Shown: one piece after another, positions 23,706 to 36,666 of the stretch
Layout: each line of letters starts with the position of its first letter
Numbering within the stretch: the first letter of the stretch is position 1
Assembly (NCBI GenBank): GCA_029891385.1
Contig: CM057224.1
Span: 38,693,005-38,757,004 of the forward strand
Reading direction: 5' to 3'
Length of the DNA: 64,000 bases
Origin: Erythroxylum novogranatense
Lineage: Eukaryota; Streptophyta; Magnoliopsida; Malpighiales; Erythroxylaceae
The notes under the pieces: model-generated
Told to the model about the DNA's origin: nothing
The model's input: the letters and a program-made list of their open reading frames with translations, nothing else
Databases searched by the model: none
Made by a program: the position numbers and the translations under genes

Positions 23706-26357
23706 TGTAGCGCCCCCTCACCGTAGGGTACATATCGGGACGCCCGAAGGTCACTCCGACACGTATCCCACGATAAAGACGCACTACCAGAAAATTTCAC
23801 TAATAATCCATATGGCATCGCAGTAAATTAAACCACAACATAGTAAATCGGTAAAATTTAATAATCCAAAATAATCATCCGTACAATCATCCATTAACAG
23901 AATAGACAAGTCTATCGGTCCCTCATACAAAACCAAAAGGGAAACGTATAAAGCATCTATCCTAAGTCATCCTCAAAGAAACCGTCCCAAATGACCGACA
24001 CATGATCCATCGCTTCTCTTGCCGGCACACTCACTCGCGGCGAGAAAAGGCTATCTTCTGAGCTAGGGTCTACTCTATCGATCTGAAAAATAGGTTGCAA
24101 TTTTGGGTGAGTTTGCGAACTCGATGAGAAACCATCATCGATGGTTCACTCAAATCATACATTACACACCCGTATGATAATAATACATAGATATTCCATT
24201 AGCGGTATCATATAACCGTTTACGATATCTTTGTAAATAATATTCAATTATCGGTATAGTATAACAATTTGCGGCATTACGTAACAATTTACGGTAACAT
24301 GTAACAACTTACGATGAAATCATGCTATCACGTAATCGATAATTGTCACGTAACGATAATTCATGCGAATGCAATGCACATGTGACTCTTTTCCGGTTAT
24401 TCATGTTGTGCCCAAGTGCTCGGTCGATGGCAGTGGGAACGCGTCAGAATTTCTCCCTCGGTCGGGCCCGACGATGCGATGTGAGAGCTCGAGGCTCTTT
24501 TCAGTGATATTAGCAACTTGGGACACATCCATTATCTGATCATGCATTTATGCATGCAATGCAATGTTCAGTAGTATGGCTATAAAAGCCCAATATATCA
24601 GTTCCCAAAGATCATACAATGATCCGATCCGATCTGACAAGAAAAGCATGCAATTCGATCCTAACACACCAGTAATCATACAGAGCATATAAGCAATCAG
24701 GAATTTGAGAAACCAACTAGGTTACTCACCTATAACTTCCGAGCTACTGCCTGGAAGTTCCAGCAATGTCCGTAGAACGACGATCTAACGACGCCTCTAT
24801 AACAATAAAAATACAATCCCATTACTAGATGCTCAATTAGGCAGTTCCGTAATGCGTATGTCTCAGTGAAATGATATACAATGCATGTTCACGATTTCCG
24901 GTACTAATACCCAATTTGACATCCTGTGTCCAATTCTAACTCTTCATTCCATTGATCGACAATAATTAATCCAGATCTAACATTCAGTTCAATTTCCTCA
25001 ATTCATATTCCCTATAGTAATTCCCTATTCATCGAGTCGAAACCTCTATTGAAAATCCCAATTAAAACTCCAATTGTCTCAATTCAATACTTAGGTCACA
25101 CTATGAACCATAATTGGCCTTATTTCCTATAAATCAATGTCATTTAAATCAATTCAAATTCCCATAATTATTCTCAATTATAGACCACTTTTCCTAGTTC
25201 ATAACGAATCTGGAATTACCTCAATCGGAGGTCTACACCCAATAAACCAAAATATAAACCATCAGAACAGTCCCCTTCACCGCGGCCAAGAGACCCTCGC
25301 CGCGGCATAAAATGGTCGCTCGCCGCAATGTGAAGGCTGCTCGCCGCGACGAACAACGCATTTTGGGCGCGCCGCGAGACGAACGAGGCTCGTCGCGGCG
25401 TCAACTAATTGACGCTCGCCACGACGTCCTGTTCTCCCTCGCCGCGGCGGCGCCTGCGCACAGGTCGCGGTGTGTGACGAATTCTTCGTCTTCTCCGATT
25501 GATTCTATCTATTTCTCTCTCTATAAAACCACCATTAACTCTCCCAACCACTCAAATCCACTATAATAAATACCATACATGCAGTAGAAACCATTAATAA
25601 CAACATTAATGCCATTAAAACTTACCAATCAAGCTCAAATCTACAGATCCCTCAAAATCCACCGGAAACCCTAAAATCTTCCAATCAACGATTACTCCAC
25701 TCTAAAGCCTCTCAATCCTTCATCAATAACAGTAAACAAGTTAGCCTAGCATACTAGGAGGGAACCATAAGGGAAGAATCAAAGGATCTCACTGTTGGAA
25801 GAAAATCGAAGTCACCGTAGAGGGAAAGAGGAATTCGACAATGCCTTAGAAAATTTTCCCCCAAATTTCAAACCTATCTATTTATAGACCTAAGTCTCCA
25901 ATTCAGTCCAAATTTCATCTCTAAATTTCAATGGCTCAACGATTTATTTCCTATCAACAAAATTCTAATTTTGCCATTTCCATTAGACGATTCTTTCAAG
26001 TAATATCTGATCAATCATCATCACCCAAATATTTCTGATCCGGGCATTTTCTCCCAAATTTCTCGAAAATCTCCTATAAACCACTATAAATTACCAATTA
26101 CACTAAAACTATCCCAAATCACTCATTTGAACCCAATTATTCCTAATTTCTCATTTAATCCCAATCCAATCGATTCATACTCATAATTAAATCTTAGGAA
26201 AATCATGAATGCATGTTCTTATGAATAAATGCATATGCAGTAAACCTGTTCCTCTATAATTAGAGGCCAGTAACATGCTCAATCAGTGAATGCAATGAAA
26301 CCTATCAGTCTGTTCCAATTACCAAAACATCCTCTATAATAGTAACGGGATGTTACA
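23706..26357 (-). mobile_element. 5' LTR of the gypsy element, uninterrupted
   Basis: 2,652 bp, plus-strand ends TGTAGCGCC and GGGATGTTACA, followed directly by the ATGTT duplication. The minus-strand TATA box TATAAATA is at 25879-25886. It contains the empty target site of the nested solo LTR at 25871-25887. A CpG-rich array with CCGCGG/CGCGACGA units is at about 25275-25480. Confidence 0.92.
25879..25886 (-). promoter_or_regulatory. LTR TATA box
   Basis: TATAAATA on the minus strand within CTATAAATAG, about 480 bases from the LTR start, a sensible U3 position. The equivalent box at 20672-20679 abuts the nested insertion. Confidence 0.7.
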
Positions 26358-26452
26358 ATGTTAAAGTAACATATCATTTGTAAAATGGACATAACTTAAC
26401 ATCAAATCTCTTATTGGTTTCTCTGTTACAGGAATGACATAACACAGAGTCC

Positions 26453-26617
26453 GAATCCTCTGTCCAATTTTATGGTATCTTATTATGTCCCATGAATCTT
26501 AGTCATTCATTTATGTGGGTCCCGCGTGGATCTCGTATAAATAAACGCGGGACCCGTATAAATGAATGACCCAGATTTATGGGACAGAATCAGACACCAT
26601 AATATTAGACAGAGGAT
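26453..26617. mobile_element. Foldback MITE-like inverted repeat
   Basis: Two arms of about 72 bases, starting AATCCTCTGTCCAATTTTAT on one strand and GATCCTCTGTCTAATATTAT on the other, are near reverse complements. They meet around GTGGGTCCCGCG / CGCGGGACCC, separated by about 16 bases. The whole could fold into one long hairpin. No coding capacity. Such foldback elements are usually DNA-transposon derivatives; the family is not identified and no target duplication is clear. Confidence 0.75.
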
Positions 26618-26844
26618 CCTTTCCCCATATCACATGGATGAATAAAAAAATAACACATCGTACTTTTTTTTAAACGGACGTTTTTTGTTGTCTTAATAAT
26701 TATGTCTGAAAATAATGCTCCTCGGTTTTTAATTTCATAGGTGTGAAAATAGAAGGTACATTGACTCCATACCGTTGTTTAAATTATGAAAGTGATAATT
26801 AGCAGCGTAACAATGATATTGCCTGTGGGAACAAGAGTTGTAAT

Positions 26845-29060
26845 ATGAACGCAAGAGATTTGGTTGGAAGAGAGTTAGTACCGAATATTGGCATGCAGTT
26901 TGCGACAGAATCAGAAGCTTATCAATTTTATTAAACTTATGCCAAGCATGTGGGATTTGGAATTAGAAGAAGCAAAAGTCACAAAAACAAAAGTGGTAAG
27001 TTAATTTGTAGGCTTTTTGTTTATAGTACTGAGGGTAAACGGATGGCCGATAGAAGAGATTTGTATGTAAGAGCTCCACGGGCAGAAACAAGATTTGGTT
27101 GCGAGGTAAGGATGAAAGCTAATAGTTTGCAAACTGAAAAATTTCAAGTCATTCAGTTTGTGGAGGAGCACAATCACTACCTTTCATCTCTAAACAAAAC
27201 ACATTTGCATAGAAGTCACAGGAAGATATCTTTAGTTGCGACTATGCAAATTAAAATGGCTAATTATGTGGGAATTCGACCGAAAGCATCCCATGATCTT
27301 ATGGTGAGACAAGCAGGTGGCAGAGATAATGTTGGCTTTATTCTGGATGTTTACAAGAATTATTTAAGGTCAAAACGAACTAGGGACATGAAAAAGGGAG
27401 ATACATGTGAGGTGTTAGAATATTTGTATAAGATGCAGGTGGAAGATCCAAATTTCTTTTATGCCATTCAAGTGGATGAAGATGATTTGATCACTAACAT
27501 AATTTGGTCTGATGCAAAAATGAGGAACGAATACTTACACTTTGGTGATGTAGTGTGCTTCGATACTACTTACAAGAAGAATGGTCAGGGTCGTCCACTT
27601 GCTTTGTTTGTTGGTGTCAACCATCATAAGCAAACAACAGTTTTTGGTGGCGCACTCCTCTATGATGAAACTGATTTTACATTTGAGTGGTTGTTCGAGA
27701 CATTTGAGAGAGTGATGTCTGAGAAAATGCCTACCACTATTCTTATTGATCAAGATACAGTAATTGCAAAGGCATTAGCGTCAATATGACCAAAGACTCA
27801 TCATCGACTGTGTATTTGGCACATTTATTAAAATGCTGTCATCCATTTGAGTGGTGTATTTTCTAAGTATAAAGAGTTTTCAAAGGATTTCAGCTCATGC
27901 ATATATGAGTATGAAGAAGAAGAAGATTTTTGCATTGCATGGAATAAGATGATTGAAACATATCAACTTGAAGATAATGAATGGTTGAAACGTTTGTATG
28001 GCATTAAAGAAAAATGAGCTTTGGTTCATGAGCGCAAAATATTTTATGCAAACATGATGACTACGCAACGAAGTGAGAGCATGAATAGTATGATAAAGGT
28101 ACGTCAGTTATCATCATAACTTATTACAAATTTTTAATCACTTTTAGAAGCTTATTGGATTATCGTCGATATGAGGAGTTAAAAGCTGATTTTAGAAGTA
28201 ATGTGAGCAATCCAGCATTGTCAGCATCGGTGAAAATTTTAAAGCATGCATCTACTGTGTACACGCCAGAAGTATTTAAATGGTTTCAAGATGAATGGAA
28301 TCATTGTCATGATTATAGTTTTTGATTTAGCGGTGAGGATGGAACGGTAGAGAAATATAAGATAAGTGTTACTTGGAAGAGCTACTCTCAATTGGTTAGT
28401 TATGATTCTTGTAATGATGAAGTTCATTGTAGTTGTGGGAATTTTGAGTTTGCTGGCATTTTATGCTCTCATGTGTTGAAGTTTTATAAATTGAAGAATA
28501 TTTGGACAATCCCAAGCAAGTATATTTTGAAAAGATGGACAAGGAAAGCAAAATGCTGGACGATTGCTAGTAAGGAGTCAACTATCAATGATACTAATAT
28601 GGATCCTAAACCGTTGTCAACTGTAAGGTATAAAGAATTGTGTACATTAAGCATGTGATTGGTGACAAAAGCAGCAGACAAGAGAGATACCTATAAAATT
28701 GCGAAAGATGATCTTTTGAACATGTTGAAGATGGTTGATGAGAAATTGGAAGGTGAAGAAATAGTTAAAGAAGAGAACCAAATAGCACCAGATCAAGAGT
28801 TAAGTCAACGCTCATGCTCACATACTGAAATGAATGTGCTAAATGAAACTGACATTAATTTTGCTGAAGTGAATCACATAAGAGGTGTGAAAATGAAGAC
28901 AAAGCCTACATCAAGTAAGAGATTGAGGGGTGGATTAGAGAAAATTTCAAAGAAGAGGACGAATGCGAAGAAATGCAAGATTTCAACAAATGTGGCTGAT
29001 TCGACAGTAATCCCCCTTTCCAATACTCAGGTTAAACTTTTGGTGATATTGGCTTGAAAT
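26845..29060 (+). pseudogene. FAR1/FHY3-related (FRS) transposase-derived gene, broken
   Basis: From the ATG at 26845 the frame shows a FAR1-type DNA-binding region (EAYQFY, HVGFGIRRSK, then CEVRMKA and FVEEHNHYLS). A MULE transposase core follows, with VVCFDTTYKKNGQGRPLALF, VGVNHHKQ and FEWLFETFERVM, ending at a stop at 27787. The family's next block continues in frame (RLCIWHIY, MTTQRSESMNSM). A SWIM zinc finger (VHCSCGNFEFAGILCSH) lies at 28392-28658. In-frame stops interrupt it at 26932, 27787, 27829, 28015, 28323 and 28656, and the frame shifts between 28098 and 28149. Several stops sit where tryptophan is expected (TGG to TGA). Downstream exon-like pieces continue to about 29060. FRS proteins are transcription factors domesticated from MULE transposases; this copy could be a dead FRS gene or a MULE relic. 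Confidence 0.85.
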
Positions 29061-30465
29061 GATGTATATTATTTTTACAATGATAATTTTAAGTTAATTT
29101 GACCTAAATGACTTTATTAAGGAATCTGAAAATAATTCCCAACAAACTCAGATTATCTCCAGCAACGAAGCTCCCATATTACATCAACATCAGGTTGGTA
29201 TTGGGTAATTAATTGAGTTTACATGTGTTGTGCTATTTCTTTTTAACTAAATTTGCTTTTATTGCTTATGAGGAAAACCAAATGGAAACAGTTTCTATTT
29301 GTAAGGATTTGACAAGTTTGGTTTCCAATCATGAAGATCGGCTAGAACAATCTTAGGTTCAATTTCTAATATTGTCTTATTGGTATAATAATTTGAATCA
29401 ATGTAATCTTTTATTTATCACCCAATTGGTTATGACAATTACGAATTGCAGTCAATAGATGTTCATATGGATAAGTCAACAATGTTATACAATCATCATC
29501 ATTATGCAAGAACTCCTCTAGTATTTTTTGTTAAACTATTTGTTTCTATTGTTTGAAATATTTTATGTCTGTAATGTGATATTAAACTTTGAATCATTTA
29601 TCATGTTAGGTCAATGATATAGGAACATGCCAACAACATATTAGTGTTGTTATCCCACCTTCAATGTGCATGACTGATTTACTTATGGTAAATTGAAGAA
29701 AGTTTTTGTCTTAATTTCAATTATTTTTAATAATTGCATTACATGTTTTGTTTTGTTTGAATTATTAAACATGCAAATTGATTTATAGGCATAACAGACA
29801 TTTGGTATTGCAAATGTGGAAGAAATAAACAATTTAGGAGTTGGTATTTCCATTGACAAATGTCATAGTTGCTTTCGTGCCAAAAAGTTCTGTATCTGTA
29901 CAAGATGATTCTGATAATAATGTAAGTACGAACCACCTAACTCTTGTCTTCCGTAATTTGTCAAGAAAATTAACTATCTTTATTTTGTGTGGACATTACC
30001 TTTGATAGAAAATTTTTAATTTCAAATTAAACATGTAATTAATGAGAAAATAAAAATATATTAGACAAAGTATATCTATGGAAAATTAAAAAATGAGGTC
30101 TCACACGCACATATCATGCATAAAGAAAGTTATCGAACAATTTATTTGAGATTATAATTCTCTAATTTCTAAAATATTTGAATGGGATAGTATCTTTGAT
30201 ATTATCAACATATTTTATTTATTGGATGTTCAAAAATAAAACTTAGATTGGTGACATAATTATGTTAATGGAGACAAACAATTCATTTGGAATACATATA
30301 TCTGCAGTTGATTTTGAAGAGAAGATAAGGATGATTACATTTTAGTTGGTAAGACAATTATTTGTGGGAAACTCACAGGGGGGTTGATAACGTTTGTTGT
30401 ACATGTATCTTAACTACTCAATCTTTCTAAATAAGATTATTCAATCTCTTTAGATAAACTTAGAT
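29061..30465 (+). other. AT-rich downstream region with possible FRS tail exons
   Basis: Short blocks bounded by AG and GT-like signals (near 29127-29192, 29270-29353 and 29609-29690) look like decayed 3' exons of the preceding pseudogene. From about 29950 on I see nothing coding. Confidence 0.3.
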
Positions 30466-30469
30466 TAAA

Positions 30470-31100
30470 TGGAAGGTGGAGATGATGATTCTCAGCATAA
30501 TTCAAGGTTGCATGGACCAAAGGAATGAAGTTCAAGATCAGATGGGTGATGCACAAGGCAGAAAAGAGATTGGAAAAGTAGAAGAAACAGATGTGATGCC
30601 ATCGAGCCTTCAGAATTCAATAGTTTCAATCAGGTGCTTGGAGAGTAGGAAGCAAAAGGGAAAGCAGAAGAAGCAGAAGAAAAAGAAGCATTGAATTACA
30701 TGATTTTTGAATTGTGAAGCTGGACAAAGATCAAGTTAAATGAACCTTATTACAGTTAATTAATGAAGAAATGGCCAGATCATCATAATATCTTCATCAT
30801 TTCTATAGTCATCAGAAACTGTCCCCTGCAGTTTACAAGTTTCAGAGTTATTACAAGCAAATATCAGTTTGTGTTTTGCCAAATGAGGAAATGCTTGTGT
30901 TGAATTGAATTGTTTTGTAAAACCAGCTATGCTAAAACTTGTTGAGGACCTTGCAACGACAATCAAATTGAAGAAGACAAGAAGGGTGACAATCAAGTTA
31001 AAGCCCCTTAAACATCTTAGGAAACTTGAGTTGTTGATTTTGGGAATAATTTAGAACACAATGCCTCCAAACTCTTGAAAATTCAGAAGATTGAAGATTA
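30470..31100 (+). pseudogene. Two partial plus-strand copies of an unrecognised basic segment
   Basis: At 30476-30560 the plus strand reads MEMMILSIIQGCMDQRNE. At about 30915-31075 it reads PAMLKLVEDLATTIKLKK, then RKLELLILGII, with a stop. These match the two ends of the single segment seen on the minus strand at 33619-33790, so this is the tail of one copy followed by the head of a second. The segment is short, basic and possibly helical. I do not recognise the family. Confidence 0.4.
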
Positions 31101-32400
31101 AAAAATGAAGTTTAGTGAAGCAGTTGAAGATGTCTGCGGAAACTTGATGCGACCTGTTGAAGTTCATAAAAACCTCAAGAAGTTCTTTTCCTTTCCTAAA
31201 GCAGAATTGGAGCATGGAGTAAAGCTGTGAAAGCACAACTTCTAACTGATCTGGAAGGCGCGAGTGAGAGCCTCATCATTCGTACCTCAACCAAACAAGT
31301 GGTCCTGCATGTGGATTGTAAGAGTTGGACTTCTGTAAGCTTCAACTAGATCTGAACCTCAAGTCAACTCCAAGCTCCAACCTTTAACCTCTGTAGAAGA
31401 AAACAGAACCTAAATGGAGAGCAGAACCTTTAGAACTTCAGTAGGATGAGCTGAACATCAACGAATCCTTCCAATCTGCTTAAAACTGAGGCTTGATGAT
31501 GGTTTAGAATCTCCAGCAACAATTCCTGACCCCAATGAGTTGATCTACTAGAAGATTTCCAGAAAAGTAGCACTAATCCTGTATATGCTAAATGTGTTGT
31601 CTGTAAAAGTTCTCTCAATGTATCTCTCAAGTGTTAGTATGGTTTTGGTTTTTTGTATATGTAATGTGTAAAGACTATGAGTTTTTCTTTTCTTCATAAA
31701 TGGATTTTCACACTTCCAGATTTGCTTCTTTCCATTCTTTGAAATTTTCTTCAACTCAACTCTCGATACACACATGAATAATAATTCAGATTTGACAGCA
31801 AAAACTCATAAAAGCAGATGAAGAAAAGAAGATGATATTTCATATATTCCTACTACTGTTCTATTACATTCGAAGGTGTGTTTTGGAGCCTTTCAAGTTA
31901 GCTCTCACACCATTTTTTGCTTGCTTACATCCAATGGCTCAAAATGAAAGATGAAAAGAAACAAAGAGTAAGATGTTGACAAGTAACTTACTCTCATTAG
32001 TTCAACATAATAAAAACATAGATGATGGCTGCTACATTAACAAAACCTGACACAAGGATTTCCTAATGATTTAAAACTACAAAACTAAAGAACAAAAAGA
32101 TGCTTTATGCTGGAACAAAATGTGATGCTTAATTTCAATTAATTCTAATCCCCTTTGATGACAAGTGTCACTTTGACTTCTAAATCTTCAACTTCTTTGA
32201 CTTGCAAGCCTTCTCTTCAATTACTTCAAATGTTTACTTCAGAATTTGTCTCAAAAATTGCTTTAGAATTTGCTTCAGGTATTGACAACTCTGCTTCAGG
32301 TTTTTTGCTGTTGTGATTTCAGTTGTTCTTCTTCTCTTGTTGCACATCTGCTGAATCTTCATCCTTCACTTTTCCATTGCTTGAAGCTTTATTCTTCTCA
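31101..32400. other. Spacer between duplicated segments, no gene recognised
   Basis: Only short frames on both strands. No domain or RNA gene seen. Confidence 0.4.
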
Positions 32401-32615
32401 TTTATCTTGCACTGATCTTCATTCCCACTCTAAATCATTCGAATTCTGTTCTTGGTGTCTAAACATTTTTGAATTGCTACCAAGATCATCATCTCTAGTT
32501 TCCTCTTCAATGCTAAAAACTTGCTCTTCATTTTACTTCTCTTCTTCACTCTCACTGAGCTAGAAAACTCTTCCACAAACTTCAATATAGCAGGCTGCAT
32601 GAAACAACACAAACC
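32400..32615 (-). pseudogene. Minus-strand copy of the duplicated basic segment
   Basis: After a GCAG acceptor-like site the minus strand reads PAILKFVEEFSSSVRVKKRS, a lysine-rich stretch, then RKLEMMILVAIQKCLD. It aligns by eye with the copies at 30470-31100 and 33619-33790. Function unknown. Confidence 0.4.
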
Positions 32616-33459
32616 AACACTGCATATTCGATTCTATTTTTCCTCATAAAGTTAGGAATTCTTGAAGGTGCACTTTTGGAGGTTAAAGATGAATCTTCTT
32701 CCAGATGTTAAAAGACAAGACTTTCAGGATAGCTGAAGACTGCCTACAACACTTCAAACACTGTTCATGTCTGCTCCTACACAATGAAGAATGTTACTGC
32801 AATGAACTTCGAAAACTTCTTCTTAAATGTTTTTCTGGAAATGTGGAAATGTAATAATAAGTTCTTTCTCATAGGGTTTGAGTATATGGTTAAGGATTTG
32901 ATGTGTGTGGACCAAAATGGATATAACTCTCAATTAGAATTCGAAAACAACTTCTGTATATTTGCAATTTTTCTGTTTTGTGTATGTATACTACTTCAGC
33001 TATTCAATCATTGAATTGATTAGCTTCTGGAAATAAAAACAAAAGGCAAAAAATGGACATTGAATTTTTAAAATGAACTGAAACTTGTATTGATGAGTTT
33101 TTGGTATTTCTCTCTTATATCCTAGAATGGAAATGAAATGAGCTTTATATTAGCTCTAAAAGCATTATGATACAACTTTTCTAAAATCTGTAAGGTATAA
33201 ACATAATCTGAAGAGTAAAGACTAACCTAGTACAAGTATTTCTTCATTTGGCAAAAAACAAAAGCAACCTAAGTTGTCTTTAACACAACAGAACCTAACT
33301 TTTCCTACAGCTAACAAAATCAATTTCAGCACACAAAATTCTGACATTGCAAATCCGATTGTCAGCCAAGGAGATGAATTGCATGATATGCCAGCTACAT
33401 GTGTTTTGTTTTAACTATAATAATTCTTGATCACTCTAATTAATCTTCCTTCAATCTTG

Positions 33460-33805
33460 TCTCAGGTGTTTTGCTTGATATTCTTCCTACTCTGCCTTCT
33501 TCTTCTATTCTGTTTTTCTTCATTATGCTCATGTGAAATCTTCTCTAGTTTCTTCTATCTTCTCTTCATCTTCCTTTTTGCATTGAATTTCACCCATCAA
33601 GACTTGATCTTCATTACTTCAATCCATGCAATCTTGAATTATGCCAAGTATCATCATTTTCAACTTCCATTTGCTTTTGAATTCCCCCAGCCTTCCTTTC
33701 AACCTTCTTTTCTTTCTAATCTTCACTGTCATTGCTAACTCTTCCACCATTTTTAACACTTCAGACTGCAAAAAACAATTTAATTCAACAAGAATCAGTA
33801 CCATT
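33460..33805 (-). pseudogene. Second minus-strand copy of the duplicated basic segment
   Basis: After TTTTTTGCAG the minus strand reads SEVLKMVEELAMTVKIRKKR, then WKLKMMILGIIQDCMD and a stop, followed by glutamate/lysine-rich sequence. The acceptor-like pyrimidine tract and the conserved length across four copies suggest an ancestral exon. Confidence 0.4.
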
Positions 33806-34779
33806 TAATGTATGGGCAGTGGCTGTTTAACATGTTTTTGTTTTCTAGCTGACTAAAAGACTATGAGACGTGGATCAGTCATGTCTCTTGGATTACAAGT
33901 TCTCAATTTTTAGCCTATGATTTTCAGATGTTAAAAAATTCATGTAAGAGTTGAATATAAAAAGCTCAATGTTTTTTCCTCCTGCAGTAATCAATCAAGA
34001 AAACCTTCATACTTGAAAAATGCTTGTTTTCTACTTTTTTTAGAATACACATCCAAATTTCAATGATAAGCAAATTTACAGGCATTGGTTCTGTAGTTTT
34101 GTTCCATCCAAAATTCAAACACTACAATCATAACAAAGCCTACACTATTTACATTTGAGAGGAAAGTCGATAATACAAATTTACACACAATACAAAAACT
34201 CAGAGCTTCTGTTTCCTTAACGTGTGCTGCTGGATCCATCGACTAGCTTGAAGTTGCACAGCTAGTTTGAACATCTGTTGCTCAAGTAGAGGACGGATTT
34301 CTTCATCTTCTTAGAGCTTGTACTAGGCTTGTTTTTACACTTCAAATCATGTTTTTTTTCTTTCAGTTTCTTTCAAAAGTTGTATAAAAAAACTTTAGAG
34401 CTAATATAAAGCTCATCTTCATTCTTTTCAAGCATGTAAGAGATAAGAACAACAATTTCAGCAAAACACAAGTTTTAGGAATTATTTTCAATATCCAAGT
34501 TCAGTCCAATTTCAATTTTTCATGTTATGTACTTTTTGTTTTTTTTTTTCAAAAGCTAATCATTTTGTAGAAATAGAATAGCTGAAGTAGTTCAGTATTA
34601 AAAACTTAGAAGTTAACAAAATCAGAAGTTAGCCAAAATCAGATGTTAGCTTTCGGATTTCAAATGAGAGTGACAATGCATCTCTACATTACAACAAATC
34701 TATAGCCATACATTCATAAACTTGTGAGAAAGTTTTACTACCAAAATTTCCACATATACAAATCTCTTACTTCCACAAT
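33806..34779. other. Spacer, no gene recognised
   Basis: AT-rich with poly-T runs (34359, 34540). No credible coding region on either strand. Confidence 0.4.
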
Positions 34780-35953
34780 TCAGGAAGCTTGTGGAGATCC
34801 CGGAGATGATGGGGTTGGAGATGGCACGTCTAGTCCTTGCATCTCCCAAGACTTGTGCATTTTCTCGCCCACGTATTGCAGATCCGCATATAGCACATCC
34901 ACTCGCCGACTCATATGATTCAGCTGGTGCTGTGTATTTATGTTGTTTTCAACCATCAGTATGTAAATCATGCCCCAATCAAGTTGCTGCTATTGTTGTG
35001 CTTGCTGTTGTTACCCCTCAGTCTCAGAAAAATATTATATAGCGTTAAATGTAGAACTTGAAGCTGCAGCTGCAAACCTATGCTTCAATGCTGTATGTAT
35101 GGAAGGATCTCGCAGCTGCATGCTTTTGTCGTCTATTATCTCGGACCGTTTCAAGTACTGTATGTCAAAATAATGAAAATTTAGCATGTTTAGTTCACTA
35201 ACATCAATCTCAAAATGTTCAGCCAAAGCAGTTGATAAATAACCCATTCCCAAACTGTTGCTCTTTCTCCCCACTGTTGGGATCAACGTTTGAGAAACAT
35301 AAGCGAACATGTTCAACTTATGGCTATGATCGATACACCATAATAAGAAAAGGTCCTTCCTCGAGCATTTCGTACTTTGCCTTTTTTCGAAAACAGCAGC
35401 ACACATGAATTTATGTAGTAGTAACCGTTCTGCACTAAGAATTTGTGCATTTGATGCAATATGCGGATCATACTCATCCAAGTCAGCCAAATATTTCTAA
35501 TAAGAACTAATGGAGAATAACTGATGCCCATCTTCTACTTCTTTTTCTGCAAACCCAAATAGTTGTCCTAACAGATTTTCATCCAATAAATAAACCTGCC
35601 CTCGTAATCTAAACCACAATTTCTTCGGTTTGCTTGAGTCAAACCTCAAAGATGTGAAACTCAAGTGCGAGTTTACGGTAAACTGGGTAACTAATTCGCA
35701 CAAAATTTTCTCATTTACCTCTCTCACACAATCTCAACAATTTATCTGTCATCCCTATTTGGTCTAGCACGTCAAAATTAAAGTACGTAGGTATTTCAAT
35801 AGTTTTAGTCTGTAGTTCACTGTACCTCACTCCTTCTTCCTCTGAGTATATGGGAAAATGGACATCTTACACAGCTGCAATGTCTACAACATTGTTCCCT
35901 CTCACCTCAGCTACAATGCTTTTCTCTGACTTTCTAGCTCTTCGAGGGGACAT
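34780..35953 (-). pseudogene. Putative plant transposon-associated protein, broken
   Basis: The minus strand opens at 35953 with an arginine-rich start (MSPRRARKSEKS) that stops after about 24 codons. Further frames follow: 35497-35727 (VNEKILCELVTQFTVNSHLS, KLWFRLRGQVYLLDENLLGQ) and 35035-35490 (HKFMCAAVFEKRQSTKCSRK, DLFLLWCIDHSH), then a tail at 34780-34971 with a helical region and SPTPSSPGSP. The order (basic N-terminus, 'L..F..N' core, coiled tail, Ser/Pro end) resembles the proteins annotated as plant transposon proteins in many eudicot genomes. The assignment is from memory of that layout and is tentative; stops and frame changes show the copy is dead. Confidence 0.45.
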
Positions 35954-36594
35954 TATGACGATAAAGGCTGAAAAATTTACAAATATTTTAATTATATTAC
36001 TCATGTCAAATATTTGAACTAACAAAATTGTTATTAATCTATCATAATAAGAAGAATAATAAAATTAATAAAATTAAAAAATTGCATAATAAAAATCATA
36101 AAAATAAAATAAAATATTATTATATTAATAATAATATTAAGTATTTAAATATTACATTAAATTTATACTAAAATGGAATTTAATAATAATCGAAGACAAT
36201 GTATCATAATAACGAAATTAATAATAATAATAATTTGTAAATTATATTAATAATAATAATACTGACAAAATATATATGCTTCCATGCATGGGTGTGCAAT
36301 ATATATATACATACATACATATACATATATATATATATATATATACCAAACAATTATATAATAATAAATATAATTAATTAAATCAATCAAATTAAAAACA
36401 ATAAGGAATTTAATAATACAAATTAACAAAAATGAAATAATAATAGTAATAATAATCATTAATTTATTTTAATACAGTAACTAGAGATTTAATACTAATA
36501 AGGAATTTCATAATAATAATAATAATAATAATAAATGTAATTAATAACTTTGCTAAACTCAATAATAAAAGAATAAAATTAATACTAACGACGA

Positions 36595-36666
<72 letters not shown>

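Larger units (their letters stand above)
14323..26362 (-). mobile_element. Complete Ty3/gypsy insertion with ATGTT target duplication
   Basis: The element runs 14328-26357 and is flanked by identical ATGTT at 14323-14327 and 26358-26362. Both LTRs have plus-strand ends TGTAGCG and TGTTACA. On the minus strand the order is 5' LTR (23706-26357), iMet primer site, gag remnant, short untranslated tail with purine tract, then 3' LTR (14328-16500 continued at 20671-21171). Without the nested solo LTR and its duplication the element is about 7.9 kb. It has gag but no recognisable reverse transcriptase, RNase H or integrase, so it is a non-autonomous or internally deleted derivative of the family at 8197-10795. 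Confidence 0.92.
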
